Below, in pieces: positions 36,162 to 43,706 of a stretch of 64,000 nucleotides of DNA (positions are counted from its first letter, which is position 1; the number at the start of each line of letters is the position of its first letter). A model generated the notes under the pieces. It made no database searches. It was not told the origin of the DNA and saw only the letters and a program-made list of their open reading frames with translations. This DNA comes from J054 sp965223095 (GTDB lineage: Bacteria > Pseudomonadota > Gammaproteobacteria > Steroidobacterales > GCA-2729495): contig OZ244979.1 in the NCBI GenBank assembly GCA_965223095.1, positions 1,736,001-1,800,000 on the forward strand, read 5' to 3'. The translations under genes and the position numbers were made by a program.

Positions 36162-37088
36162 CTAGTCGAGGCTTAGCGTGGTATCTATTTCTTCCGCCCA
36201 TGCTTTAATGCCGCCCGTCAGGTTGTGTAGATTGCTATACCCCAAGCGCCGGTAGTGATCGGCGGCTTGCTGACTGCGGCCGCCCAGTTGGCAATGAAAA
36301 ATAATTTCGGTGTCCTTGGGCAGTGTTTCGATGAACTGCATGGCGTCTTGATCCCAAGGTCGGGCCGCAGAAATGCAAGCCTTGGCGCGCTCTTCGTCGT
36401 TACGTACGTCGAATAGCAGTATTTCTTCGCCGCGATCCAATTTTTCCTTGAGCGCTTGGACCGTCATTTGCGCTACCGGTGGCGGCGCGTTGGGGTTATC
36501 GAATACGAATCGAGTGCCCGCGAGTTCCTCGGTCATGGTAATGCGCAGGCCTTGTGCGCGGGCTGCGGTAAACCCATCCATCAGCAGTGTCAGGTCGCCG
36601 ACTTGTGCTTCTATGAGGCCGGGCTTGGGCGGTTCCAAGGCCAAACTGTGCGTAAAACCCGCGTCAATTTGCAATTTCAGGCCCGCGTTGGGTTGTCCAG
36701 CCAGCGCATTTTTGATCGCGGCCCGCGCACCATCACCAATCTGAATCGTCGGCGAATCTCCCGTAGGCTTCTCGATCTTCAGTACTTCGGCCAATTCGCC
36801 TGACTCCATCATGTCCAAAACTATGTCACTGCCGCCGATGAGTTCGCCCTCAACATAGAGTTGGGGGATCGTCGGCCAGTTGCTAAATTCTTTAATACCT
36901 TCGCGGACTGCTGGGTATTCCAGCACATTGATGCTGACGTAGTGGGGTAGCAGCATATCTAAGGCACCCACGGTCTTGGCGGAAAATCCACATTGGGGTT
37001 GTTGCGGCGTGCCTTTCATAAACAGCACCACCGGGTTGTCAGTCAATAGCGCTTCGATGGAGCGGCGCGTTTGATCATCCAGAGCCAT
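36162..37088 (-). CDS. Monothiol glutaredoxin - A-type-like domain - rhodanese fusion
   Basis: 308 residues in three parts. First, residues 1-105 are a Grx4-type monothiol glutaredoxin (VVLFMKGTPQQPQCGFSAKTV, CGFS at 33-36; WPTIPQLYV; GGSDIVLDM). Second, 114-200 resembles A-type Fe-S carriers (IQIGDGARAAIKNAL, GLRITMTEELAGTRFVFDNPNA) but has none of the three cluster cysteines. Third, 205-308 is a rhodanese domain with active Cys266 in FHCQLGGRSQQAA. Grx4 proteins carry [2Fe-2S] clusters with glutathione, and rhodaneses move sulfur, so the fusion may couple sulfur and cluster transfer. The promoter carries an element shared with erpA. Confidence 0.88.
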   Translation of the reverse strand: MALDDQTRRSIEALLTDNPVVLFMKGTPQQPQCGFSAKTVGALDMLLPHYVSINVLEYPAVREGIKEFSNWPTIPQLYVEGELIGGSDIVLDMMESGELAEVLKIEKPTGDSPTIQIGDGARAAIKNALAGQPNAGLKLQIDAGFTHSLALEPPKPGLIEAQVGDLTLLMDGFTAARAQGLRITMTEELAGTRFVFDNPNAPPPVAQMTVQALKEKLDRGEEILLFDVRNDEERAKACISAARPWDQDAMQFIETLPKDTEIIFHCQLGGRSQQAADHYRRLGYSNLHNLTGGIKAWAEEIDTTLSLD

Positions 37089-37114
37089 GGGTCGTCCTCG
37101 TTGATTTTGCCCGC

Positions 37115-37143
37115 AAGCTAGCGATTGGACCGGGGATTGTCAA
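37115..37143 (-). promoter_or_regulatory. Sigma-70 promoter of the glutaredoxin fusion gene
   Basis: On the minus strand: TTGACA (37143-37138), 17 bp, TAGCTT (37120-37115). Start would be near 37108, 20 bp before the ATG. The -35 box is a perfect match. Confidence 0.65.
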
Positions 37144-37165
37144 TATAGTTTCGAATCGCTACGAT
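37137..37165 (+). promoter_or_regulatory. Predicted marR promoter, overlapping the operator
   Basis: Plus strand: TTGTCA (37137-37142), 17 bp, TACGAT (37160-37165). Transcription would start at about 37172, next to the ATG at 37173, so the message would be leaderless. Its -35 overlaps the -35 of the opposite promoter. Confidence 0.5.
37147..37165. promoter_or_regulatory. Operator-like element, copy 1 (imperfect inverted repeat)
   Basis: TAGTTTCG-AAT-CGCTACGA. The left half, together with flanking bases (GTCAATATAGTTTCG, 37139-37153), is identical over 15 bases to the element before erpA. Centre is about -48 relative to the glutaredoxin start and lies within the spacer/-10 of the predicted marR promoter. 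Confidence 0.6.
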
Positions 37166-37172
37166 CCGGGGG

Positions 37173-37742
37173 ATGACTACCCGACCAGCGTCCGCTTCTG
37201 CAGACTTAGCCGAACTGCTGGTTCAGCTAGGCCGGGCCGCCTATGCTGACTGCTCCGCGGGAGATTTAACGCCAGCCCAGTGGATCGCGCTGCGCTTTTT
37301 TGCGCGCGCTAATCGCTTCTCGCGCACCGTTTCCGCCTTTGCCGATTTTCACAGCACCACCCGTGGCACCGCGTCGCAAACTCTGCGCGGCCTGGTTGAG
37401 CGAGGCTTGCTGGTCCGCCATATCTCAGGCCGCGATGGTCGCAGCATCATTTTCGATCTAACGGCCAGGGGCCGCAGCACCCTACAGCGTGACCCTTTGA
37501 AGCGTTTATCGAGCTTATCGAAGCGTCTAGGTTCGCAACGCGAGCAAGCCGTTGCCGAAGCCTTGCGAAACATGCGTGATTGGCTGGCCGCTGAGCGTCC
37601 CGATGCGACTGTGGGCACTTGCGCCCATTGCGGACATCTGCAAACCGATGATACGAAGTTTAGTTGCGGACTGATGAACGAACCTTTGTCGCGCGATGAG
37701 CTTAGCGAATACTGCCTACGATACCTGCCGTCGGGACCTTGA
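37173..37742 (+). CDS. MarR-family regulator with C-terminal four-cysteine tail
   Basis: 189 residues. Residues 30-100 form a winged helix: LTPAQWIALRFFARAN, STTRGTASQTLRGLVERGLLVRHISGRDGRSIIFDLTARG. The tail after residue 145 has Cys150, Cys153, Cys165 and Cys181 in TCAHCGHLQTDD, FSCGLMNEPL and LSEYCLRYL (C-x2-C-x11-C-x15-C). Such a set could bind an Fe-S cluster or zinc. The gene is divergent from the glutaredoxin fusion and shares its promoter region; erpA follows downstream on the other strand. A regulator sensing Fe-S or redox state is a reasonable inference. The fourth and third Cys spacing does not match FNR, IscR or SoxR. Confidence 0.82.
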   Translation: MTTRPASASADLAELLVQLGRAAYADCSAGDLTPAQWIALRFFARANRFSRTVSAFADFHSTTRGTASQTLRGLVERGLLVRHISGRDGRSIIFDLTARGRSTLQRDPLKRLSSLSKRLGSQREQAVAEALRNMRDWLAAERPDATVGTCAHCGHLQTDDTKFSCGLMNEPLSRDELSEYCLRYLPSGP

Positions 37743-37760
37743 AGCGTTGGCTAAAAGGTC

Positions 37761-37850
37761 GCTAAAGGGGCCGAAGCGATTTTATCTCTCCGTATTCCTA
37801 TACGCATCGTACTAAGCAATCCGCAATAAAATCGGGTCGACCGCTTTAGC
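37761..37850. repeat. Palindromic element A between convergent genes
   Basis: 90-bp imperfect palindrome: outer 25-bp arms (GCTAAAG...GATTTTAT and ATAAAATCG...CTTTAGC) match at 21 of 25 positions. Inside is a small hairpin CGTAT-TCCT-ATACG (37791-37804). It lies between the MarR gene and erpA, which converge, and may end transcription in both directions. Related to element B at 39456-39534. Confidence 0.75.
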
Positions 37851-37854
37851 CGAC

Positions 37855-38211
37855 TTAAACGGCAAAAGAAGAACCACAACCACAAGTGGTCTTCGCGTTG
37901 GGATTACGGATCACAAAGCGTGATCCTTCAAGATCTTCCTTATAATCGATTTCCGCGCCCAATAGATATTGCACACTCATGGGGTCGACGAGTAGGGTGA
38001 CACCTTCGTTTTCGACGGTGGCATCACCGTCGCCGAGTTCTTCTTCAAAGGTGAAGCCATACTGAAATCCCGAACAACCACCACCGGATATAAACACGCG
38101 CAGCTTGAGTTCAGGATTGCCTTCTTTCTCGATGAGTTCGCTGACTTTGTGGGCGGCCGCATCGGTGAAAACCAGGGCGGGCTCGGGCATTTTGAATTCG
38201 GTTTCGGTCAT
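37855..38211 (-). CDS. erpA: ErpA, A-type iron-sulfur cluster carrier
   Basis: 118 residues, close to E. coli ErpA over its length: LVFTDAAAHKVSELI, LKLRVFISGGGCSGFQYGFTFEEE, VDPMSVQYLLGAEIDYKEDLEGSRFVIRNPNA and the C-terminal TTCGCGSSF. Cysteines of GGGCSG and CGCG are the cluster ligands. ErpA delivers [4Fe-4S]/[2Fe-2S] clusters to essential enzymes such as IspG/IspH. The gene stands alone here, next to the MarR gene on the opposite strand, with a strong promoter and an operator-like palindrome upstream. Confidence 0.97.
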   Translation of the reverse strand: MTETEFKMPEPALVFTDAAAHKVSELIEKEGNPELKLRVFISGGGCSGFQYGFTFEEELGDGDATVENEGVTLLVDPMSVQYLLGAEIDYKEDLEGSRFVIRNPNAKTTCGCGSSFAV

Positions 38212-38219
38212 GCCTAGAC

Positions 38220-38248
38220 AGGTTACCCAGGCCTTGGGGGCTCGTCAA
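38220..38248 (-). promoter_or_regulatory. Sigma-70 promoter of erpA
   Basis: On the minus strand: TTGACG (38248-38243), 17 bp, TAACCT (38225-38220). The start would be near 38213, two bases before the ATG, so this transcript would be almost leaderless. Confidence 0.6.
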
Positions 38249-38250
38249 TA

Positions 38251-38269
38251 TAGTTTCGTTTCGAAACTA
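38251..38269. promoter_or_regulatory. Operator-like palindrome, copy 2 (erpA)
   Basis: TAGTTTCG-TTT-CGAAACTA, perfect 8-bp arms. It abuts the -35 box with the same offset as in the glutaredoxin promoter; shared run GTCAATATAGTTTCG at 38244-38258. Centre is about -47 from the predicted erpA start. Confidence 0.68.
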
Positions 38270-38400
38270 GACCTGTGTCATAGGATGGCGCCCCCTGGAA
38301 CCGGCTTCAGCAGGCAATTCGTCGCCGGACCCGACTCATGGCACAGCGCAGCATCTGGATGCTTGACGGCCAGCCTTCGAGTCGTTGAAATCCGACCGCG

Positions 38401-39444
38401 ATGACCAGCGCAACAATTCCCGCCAGCTCCGCCGCCGCCGCTTGGGGCATTGCCACCGTATCGCTTAAGCCCTTAGGTGAAGGGCTCATTAACCAAACCT
38501 GGCTGTTGACCGCCGCCCACCAACAACGTTTCGTGTTGCAGAAGGTCAACCCGGTTTTTCCGGCCGCGGTGAACACTGATATTGATGTGGTGGTAAGGCG
38601 TTTGGCTGATGCGGGACTAGAGACGCCGTTTGTTTTGCCCACTTTGAAGGGGTCGCTATGGCTGGAGTCCAACGGCGAGGTTTGGCGCGTCCTAACTTGG
38701 TTGCCGGGTGAAAGCCTCAGTACATTGTCTAGCGTAGATGAGGCTCGCCAAGCTGGGATTTTGCTGGGCCGGTTTCATCGCGCTCTCGATGGCCTAGTGC
38801 ACCACTTCGCGAATCCGCGCTTGGGCGTGCATGATACGGCTGCTCATTTGCAAAACCTCGGCGAAGCATTGACGACCCACCGGCACCATCAACGCTACGC
38901 GGAGGTTGCCAGCTTGGCCGATGACATTCTCGCGTTTGCTGCGTCGCTGCCACCGCTTCCAGCAACACCGGATCGCGTGGTCCATGGCGATCCAAAAATC
39001 AACAACATGTTGTTTGATCAGCAGACGGGGCATGCTAAGGCGCTAGTCGATTTAGACACCATCGGCCACATGCCCTTGCCCCTTGAATTGGGTGATGCTT
39101 TCCGTTCTTGGTGCAATCCCGCCGGCGAAAATCGCCGCTCGGGAGTTTTCTCTGCCGAGCTGTTTCGCGCTGGCCTCGATGGTTACGCGCAAGTCGCCGG
39201 CGGCTGGATCACGCCGATGGAACAAGGCGCGATTGTGAATGCGACCTTAACGATTATTGTTGAACTTGCTGCAAGATTTTGTGCGGATGCATTGAATGAA
39301 AATTACTTTGGCTGGGACGCATCCCGCTTCGCAACGCGTAGCGAACACAACCTGGTTCGCGCAGCCGGCCAAATGAGTCTGGCGCAGTCTTGTTTGGAAC
39401 AGCGAGCGGCGCTCGAAGAGCACGTGATCGCGGCATTTACCTAA
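38401..39444 (+). CDS. Phosphotransferase of the APH/NahK-like kinase fold
   Basis: 347 residues. Kinase marks: LGEGLINQTWLLTAAHQQRFVLQKVNP (ATP-binding lobe with Lys), WLPGESL, catalytic loop RVVHGDPKINNMLFD (HGDxxxNN) and metal-binding Asp in ALVDLDTIG. LELGDAFRSWCNP is as in N-acetylhexosamine 1-kinases and homoserine kinase-like proteins of the APH family. It probably phosphorylates a sugar or small alcohol. Divergent from erpA but not obviously related to Fe-S. Element B follows 11 bp after its stop. Confidence 0.85.
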   Translation: MTSATIPASSAAAAWGIATVSLKPLGEGLINQTWLLTAAHQQRFVLQKVNPVFPAAVNTDIDVVVRRLADAGLETPFVLPTLKGSLWLESNGEVWRVLTWLPGESLSTLSSVDEARQAGILLGRFHRALDGLVHHFANPRLGVHDTAAHLQNLGEALTTHRHHQRYAEVASLADDILAFAASLPPLPATPDRVVHGDPKINNMLFDQQTGHAKALVDLDTIGHMPLPLELGDAFRSWCNPAGENRRSGVFSAELFRAGLDGYAQVAGGWITPMEQGAIVNATLTIIVELAARFCADALNENYFGWDASRFATRSEHNLVRAAGQMSLAQSCLEQRAALEEHVIAAFT

Positions 39445-39455
39445 GAGCGCGCGCT

Positions 39456-39534
39456 GGGGGTCGAACCGATTTTTTTATCCATATTCCTATATGTATTGCG
39501 CTATGCTAGGCGGAATAAAATCGGTTCGCCCCCC
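39456..39534. repeat. Palindromic element B between convergent genes
   Basis: 79-bp near-palindrome: GGGGGTCGAACCGATTTT at the left and AAAATCGGTTCGCCCCC at the right. The inner hairpin is CATAT-TCCT-ATATG (39480-39493). Alignment with element A is clear, and the inner stem differs by a paired change (G-C to A-T). Lies between the kinase gene and an MFS gene, which converge. Confidence 0.75.
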
Positions 39535-39555
39535 TTTAACACCGATCCCTTTTTT

Positions 39556-40932
39556 TTAACTCGTCGTCCGCTCCAGCGCTTCCAATTCACTGACAGCACG
39601 ACCGTATCGGCCCAAGTTACTGGCCACAAAGCCGATGGCGAACAAGCCGGCCAGCCCGCAAACCAGTGCCAGGGAATAACGCAAAGCCAGGTCATCGCCG
39701 TACACGTAATCTGTGACCAAGGCGACGGCGGTTGGGCCGAGCGTGAGTCCGAGTACGCTGATTACGAAGTAGTAAAGGGCTGTCACCTGCGCTCGCAACT
39801 GATTGGGTGTATACATCATCAGTGCCGCCGCGCCCATGGCCGTGACGGCGCCGCCACCAATGCCTGCTGGAATGAGCATCAGCAAGGCCAATTCTGCCGT
39901 GGGCATGAGCGGCGCCAGGGCCGAGGCGGGGATAAACACCAAGTTAGACCACAAGCAGCAGCGCATGGCGCTGGCTTTATCGCCTTTTTGATACCAATGA
40001 TCGGCGAGCCAACCGGCAAGATAAACGCCCAGCGGTCCGCAAATCAGGGTTATAAGTCCATAGGCCAGGCCGATTTGCGGAATGGTCCAGTCCCAGGTGC
40101 GGACGAACAAAGTGGGCACCCAAAAAAACAAGGCATAGCCAATGATCGTGACCACCGATAAGCCTAAAAAGTGGCTGCCGTAGGTTTGCCAGCGCTGTAA
40201 CAAGTAGCGAATCGCGTCGGGAATCGAAATCTCCGTTGAGCTGATTCCCTGGCTGTTCTTAATACTGACGCGACCACGCCGGCGCGGCTCACGCACGGTG
40301 GCCATGAGGGCAGCGACTAACAAACCCGGTAATCCCACCACAATGAACACAGTTTGCCAGGCATAGAGTTCGCCCAATACCGGCAGGGTCACCGGCGGCG
40401 CATCGAAAACCAAGCTGATAATCCAACCGCCCAAGATCATCGCGATCCCCGCGCCCAAAGAAACACCCATGTTGTAAACGCTGACTGCTCGGCTGCGCGT
40501 CTCACGCGGAAAATAGTCGCTAATTAGGGACAAGGCGCAGGGGTTCAAAGTGGCTTCGCCCACGCCCACACCGACACGAGCAAGAAACAACTGACCAAAG
40601 TTTCGGGCCAAGCCGCAGCAGGCGGTCATTAAGCACCAAATCGTGATACCCGCGGCGATGATCTTGCGACGGCTATAGCGATCAGCCAAACGCCCCAGGG
40701 GCAGCCCAAGCAAGGTATAGAAAATGGCGAAAGCCAAGCCTAGCAGCAAACTTATTTGCGTATCCGTCAGGCCCAAATCTCGACGAATCGGCTCCACCAG
40801 CAAGGCCAAGATTTGCCGGTCGAGGAACGAAATCATATAGGCGGAGGTTAGGATGCCAACGACATACCAGCCGTAGGACGAGGGTGGATAGCTATCGTCC
40901 GCCTTGACCGCGGCGGCGTTTTGATCAGTCAT
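39556..40932 (-). CDS. MFS transporter
   Basis: 458 residues with twelve membrane helices. MFS marks: LDRQILALLVEPIRRDLGLTDTQISLLLGLAFAIFYTLLGLPLGRLADRYSRR (A-motif GRLADRYSRRK), and VGVGEATLNPCALSLISDYFPRETRSRAVSVYNMG. This profile (spinster/phthalate-permease-like) is common for organic-acid uptake in gammaproteobacteria. It is divergent from a TonB receptor (41164) with a palindrome between them, suggesting that outer and inner membrane uptake are co-regulated. Confidence 0.92.
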   Translation of the reverse strand: MTDQNAAAVKADDSYPPSSYGWYVVGILTSAYMISFLDRQILALLVEPIRRDLGLTDTQISLLLGLAFAIFYTLLGLPLGRLADRYSRRKIIAAGITIWCLMTACCGLARNFGQLFLARVGVGVGEATLNPCALSLISDYFPRETRSRAVSVYNMGVSLGAGIAMILGGWIISLVFDAPPVTLPVLGELYAWQTVFIVVGLPGLLVAALMATVREPRRRGRVSIKNSQGISSTEISIPDAIRYLLQRWQTYGSHFLGLSVVTIIGYALFFWVPTLFVRTWDWTIPQIGLAYGLITLICGPLGVYLAGWLADHWYQKGDKASAMRCCLWSNLVFIPASALAPLMPTAELALLMLIPAGIGGGAVTAMGAAALMMYTPNQLRAQVTALYYFVISVLGLTLGPTAVALVTDYVYGDDLALRYSLALVCGLAGLFAIGFVASNLGRYGRAVSELEALERTTS

Positions 40933-41013
40933 GTTGAGCTGTGCTTGCGGGTGGGTGAGGGTATCAGCATAGCAGTCCCAGCCGTATTCAGCTTGCGGGC
41001 AAGGGGGTAGGCA

Positions 41014-41033
41014 ATACTCGTACTGTCGAGTAT
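41014..41033. promoter_or_regulatory. Inverted repeat between divergent MFS and TonB-receptor genes
   Basis: ATACTCG-TACTGT-CGAGTAT: exact 7-bp arms and a 6-bp spacer in the 231-bp divergent region. A candidate operator; the regulator is not adjacent. Confidence 0.5.
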
Positions 41034-41163
41034 GGAGTAGTATTGGGTTCAGTCAGCGAAGCAAATGCAACTAAGGCAGTTTCTGCCGCCGAGCTTATAT
41101 AAGTCAATAAGAACAGCAGTGCTTTCGCGACTTTAGCTTGAATCTGCATGGGGAGGCTTTCAC

Positions 41164-43692
41164 ATGGTTCGCAGAACGCTTAGCGCCGGGTCAATGGCAA
41201 CCAGAATTCGTCAGATTTGTATTTTCTTGTTATTGGTAGCCGTAGTGCAGCCAGCACAGGCTCAATTGGACGAGATTGTGGTTACCGCGCGGCGCGTCGA
41301 AGAAAATTTGAGCGAGGTGCCCTTGTCGGTGACGGCATTTTCGTCGGATCAAATTGATGCCGCGTTTATTCGTAATCTTGATGATGTCGCCGCGCTGACG
41401 CCGGGCTTATCGTTTTTTAACGCGCAGGGTGAATTTTTGCCGGTACCGGTAATCCGGGGAATTTCCCAAACGGATATTTTTGGTGAAGTGAATGTCGGTA
41501 TATTTATTGATGGTATTTATGTTTCGGGTCGAGAGGGCCTGAATTTTAGTCAATTAGACCTTGAAAGAATCGAAGTCGTAAAAGGTCCACAGAGTGCGCT
41601 TTATGGCCGAACCGCATTCGCTGGCGCCATTAACTATGTGACAAAGCGACCCAGAGAAGAATTTGGTGTAAAGGCAGAGGCAATTTCGGGTAACGATGGC
41701 CGTCAGTCGGGGCAGTTCGCCGTCACGGGGCCGCTGTTTACAGAGAAGTTGCGTGGGCGTGTGTCCATGCTTTATGACGAATTCGATGGTTCGTATGAGA
41801 ATGATCTTGCGCCCGAGAACGACATAGGCGGATTTCGCTTACGCAGCGGCCAGGCTTCCCTGTTGTGGCTACCCACGGAGTCGCTCGAAATTTACGGCAA
41901 TCTTTACTATTCCAATGATGAGTTAGACGACACGGCGCAAAGTGCGATCGTTGCCGATTGCGAGGAGCGTGGCGATGGTCGATTGCTCAATGTTTGTGGC
42001 GAATTGCCCGGGCTCAATGGTGCCTCGGTAGGCAAGCTTCCTCGGGCGCTTGGTGAGGATCGAGATTTATTTCGGGCCACTCTAGATATTGATTGGGATT
42101 TGTCGTTCGGCACATTTTCCCTGCTCAGCGGATTTTCTCAGACCAAGCAGCAGGCATTGGTCGATGCGAATAGAGGTCAGGGCTTTGGTCTACCCTACGT
42201 TTATTGTACCGATCCTCACCCGATCATCCCTGTTTTTTGTATCAACAATGATGCTTTAGATCGTCTTACAACGGGTTTATTGCAGATTGAGCAAGAAGAC
42301 GAAGTTAAAGAAGACAGTCTTGAACTCCGCTTCACCAGTGATCAAAGCAAGTCCCTCCGTTACACCGTTGGTGGGTACTGGTATGACGTGGACAAAGGTG
42401 CTGGTGACGGCGGAGCAGAAGCCACCATTCAGCAGCTGCCCGCTAACTTTGTTGGATTTGGCCCGTTTGTTAAAGGTGTGCCATTTGCTACTAGCCAGAT
42501 TCCCGTAGGTAGCGATGACGAGGTGTTTGGTAGATGGTTTCAGCCCGGTGGTGATCTTGATCCATTGCAACGCCAAATTGAACCGGAAGAAATTAACGCC
42601 TGGGCGATTTTTACTGGTGTTGACTATGATATTACGGAATTGCTAACGGCCCGCTTCGAGCTGCGTTACACGGAAGAAAGGAAGACCATTATTCGGAACG
42701 ACTGGGACGAGATTAATACCAGTCGATCGCGGCGCACCCTTCCGCAACTAATTGGCAAAGAAACCTTTGAGCAATGGACGGGGCGGGTAGGTCTAGATTA
42801 CAAGATCAGTGAGGCCTGGATGCTTTATGGCTATGTTGCGAAGGGTGAGAAACCCGGTGGGTTCAGTATTTTTGATGAAGATGTGATATTTCCGAGTGGC
42901 ATCGCATCGGTTCGTAGGATTGTGCCCTTTGATCCTGAAGAAATCGTGACTTACGAAGTCGGCGTAAAAGGTGCGACGGATGGCGGTCGAATGGCGATTG
43001 AATTGGCAGCCTACATGAATGACTGGAGTGACATAGTGCTACGCCAAGCTATTGAATTCGATCCAGTTAGCGGGTTTCCGCTGGTTCAGCCTGAGGCTAT
43101 AAATGTAAATGCCGCAAGTTCGAAGGTTTTTGGCTTCGAAGTAGATACCAGTATCTTGATCTTAGATGACCTAACCAGCCGATTCTCACTTGCCTACGCG
43201 GATGCGAACTTGGATAAAGCTCGGCAAGATACTTTTGCGCAATTCCCAAGTTTTGCTCCCGACGGCGATGTGTCCGGCAACGAACTTTTGCGACGCCCGA
43301 AGTGGCAAGCGACCGCGTCTTTAGATTATAGCCGGTCTATAGGTGGTGAATGGGAGTTATACAGTCGCGGCGATTGGACTTGGCAAGATAAAATATTTAT
43401 CGGCAATGACAATCAAAGTTGGTTGCCCTCGCGCAGCGTTGTCAATGCAACCTTGGGCCTAAGGTCTGAGCGTTACACTATTGAACTTTGGGGTCGTAAC
43501 TTGTTTGACGACGATAGTCCAACTGCCGCCTATCGAGACGTCTTTTTTACCAATACGGATGATATTAACCAAGTCAATCCACCCGCTACTGAGTTTTCCA
43601 CGTTCTTTCCCATTCGCTACAGCGTTTCCTACCCTAGATTACGGACTTTCGGGATTACCGCGCGCGTCCGGTTTGGTTCCTTGAAGCAATAG
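41164..43692 (+). CDS. TonB-dependent outer-membrane receptor
   Basis: 842 residues, ATG preceded by GGGGAGG at good distance. Signal peptide ends at QPAQAQ. Plug: LDEIVVTARRVEENLSEVPLSVTAFSSDQID, VIRGISQTDIFGEVNVGIFIDGIYV, LERIEVVKGPQSALYGRTAFAGAINYVTKRP. Barrel: LEIYGNLYYSND, WAIFTGVDYDITELLTARFELRYTEERK, WMLYGYVAKGEKPGGFS, ending in FGITARVRFGSLKQ. Likely takes up a large or hydrophobic substrate for the MFS transporter encoded divergently. Substrate unknown. Confidence 0.93.
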   Translation: MVRRTLSAGSMATRIRQICIFLLLVAVVQPAQAQLDEIVVTARRVEENLSEVPLSVTAFSSDQIDAAFIRNLDDVAALTPGLSFFNAQGEFLPVPVIRGISQTDIFGEVNVGIFIDGIYVSGREGLNFSQLDLERIEVVKGPQSALYGRTAFAGAINYVTKRPREEFGVKAEAISGNDGRQSGQFAVTGPLFTEKLRGRVSMLYDEFDGSYENDLAPENDIGGFRLRSGQASLLWLPTESLEIYGNLYYSNDELDDTAQSAIVADCEERGDGRLLNVCGELPGLNGASVGKLPRALGEDRDLFRATLDIDWDLSFGTFSLLSGFSQTKQQALVDANRGQGFGLPYVYCTDPHPIIPVFCINNDALDRLTTGLLQIEQEDEVKEDSLELRFTSDQSKSLRYTVGGYWYDVDKGAGDGGAEATIQQLPANFVGFGPFVKGVPFATSQIPVGSDDEVFGRWFQPGGDLDPLQRQIEPEEINAWAIFTGVDYDITELLTARFELRYTEERKTIIRNDWDEINTSRSRRTLPQLIGKETFEQWTGRVGLDYKISEAWMLYGYVAKGEKPGGFSIFDEDVIFPSGIASVRRIVPFDPEEIVTYEVGVKGATDGGRMAIELAAYMNDWSDIVLRQAIEFDPVSGFPLVQPEAINVNAASSKVFGFEVDTSILILDDLTSRFSLAYADANLDKARQDTFAQFPSFAPDGDVSGNELLRRPKWQATASLDYSRSIGGEWELYSRGDWTWQDKIFIGNDNQSWLPSRSVVNATLGLRSERYTIELWGRNLFDDDSPTAAYRDVFFTNTDDINQVNPPATEFSTFFPIRYSVSYPRLRTFGITARVRFGSLKQ

Positions 43693-43706
43693 GCTAGTCT
43701 TACCGC

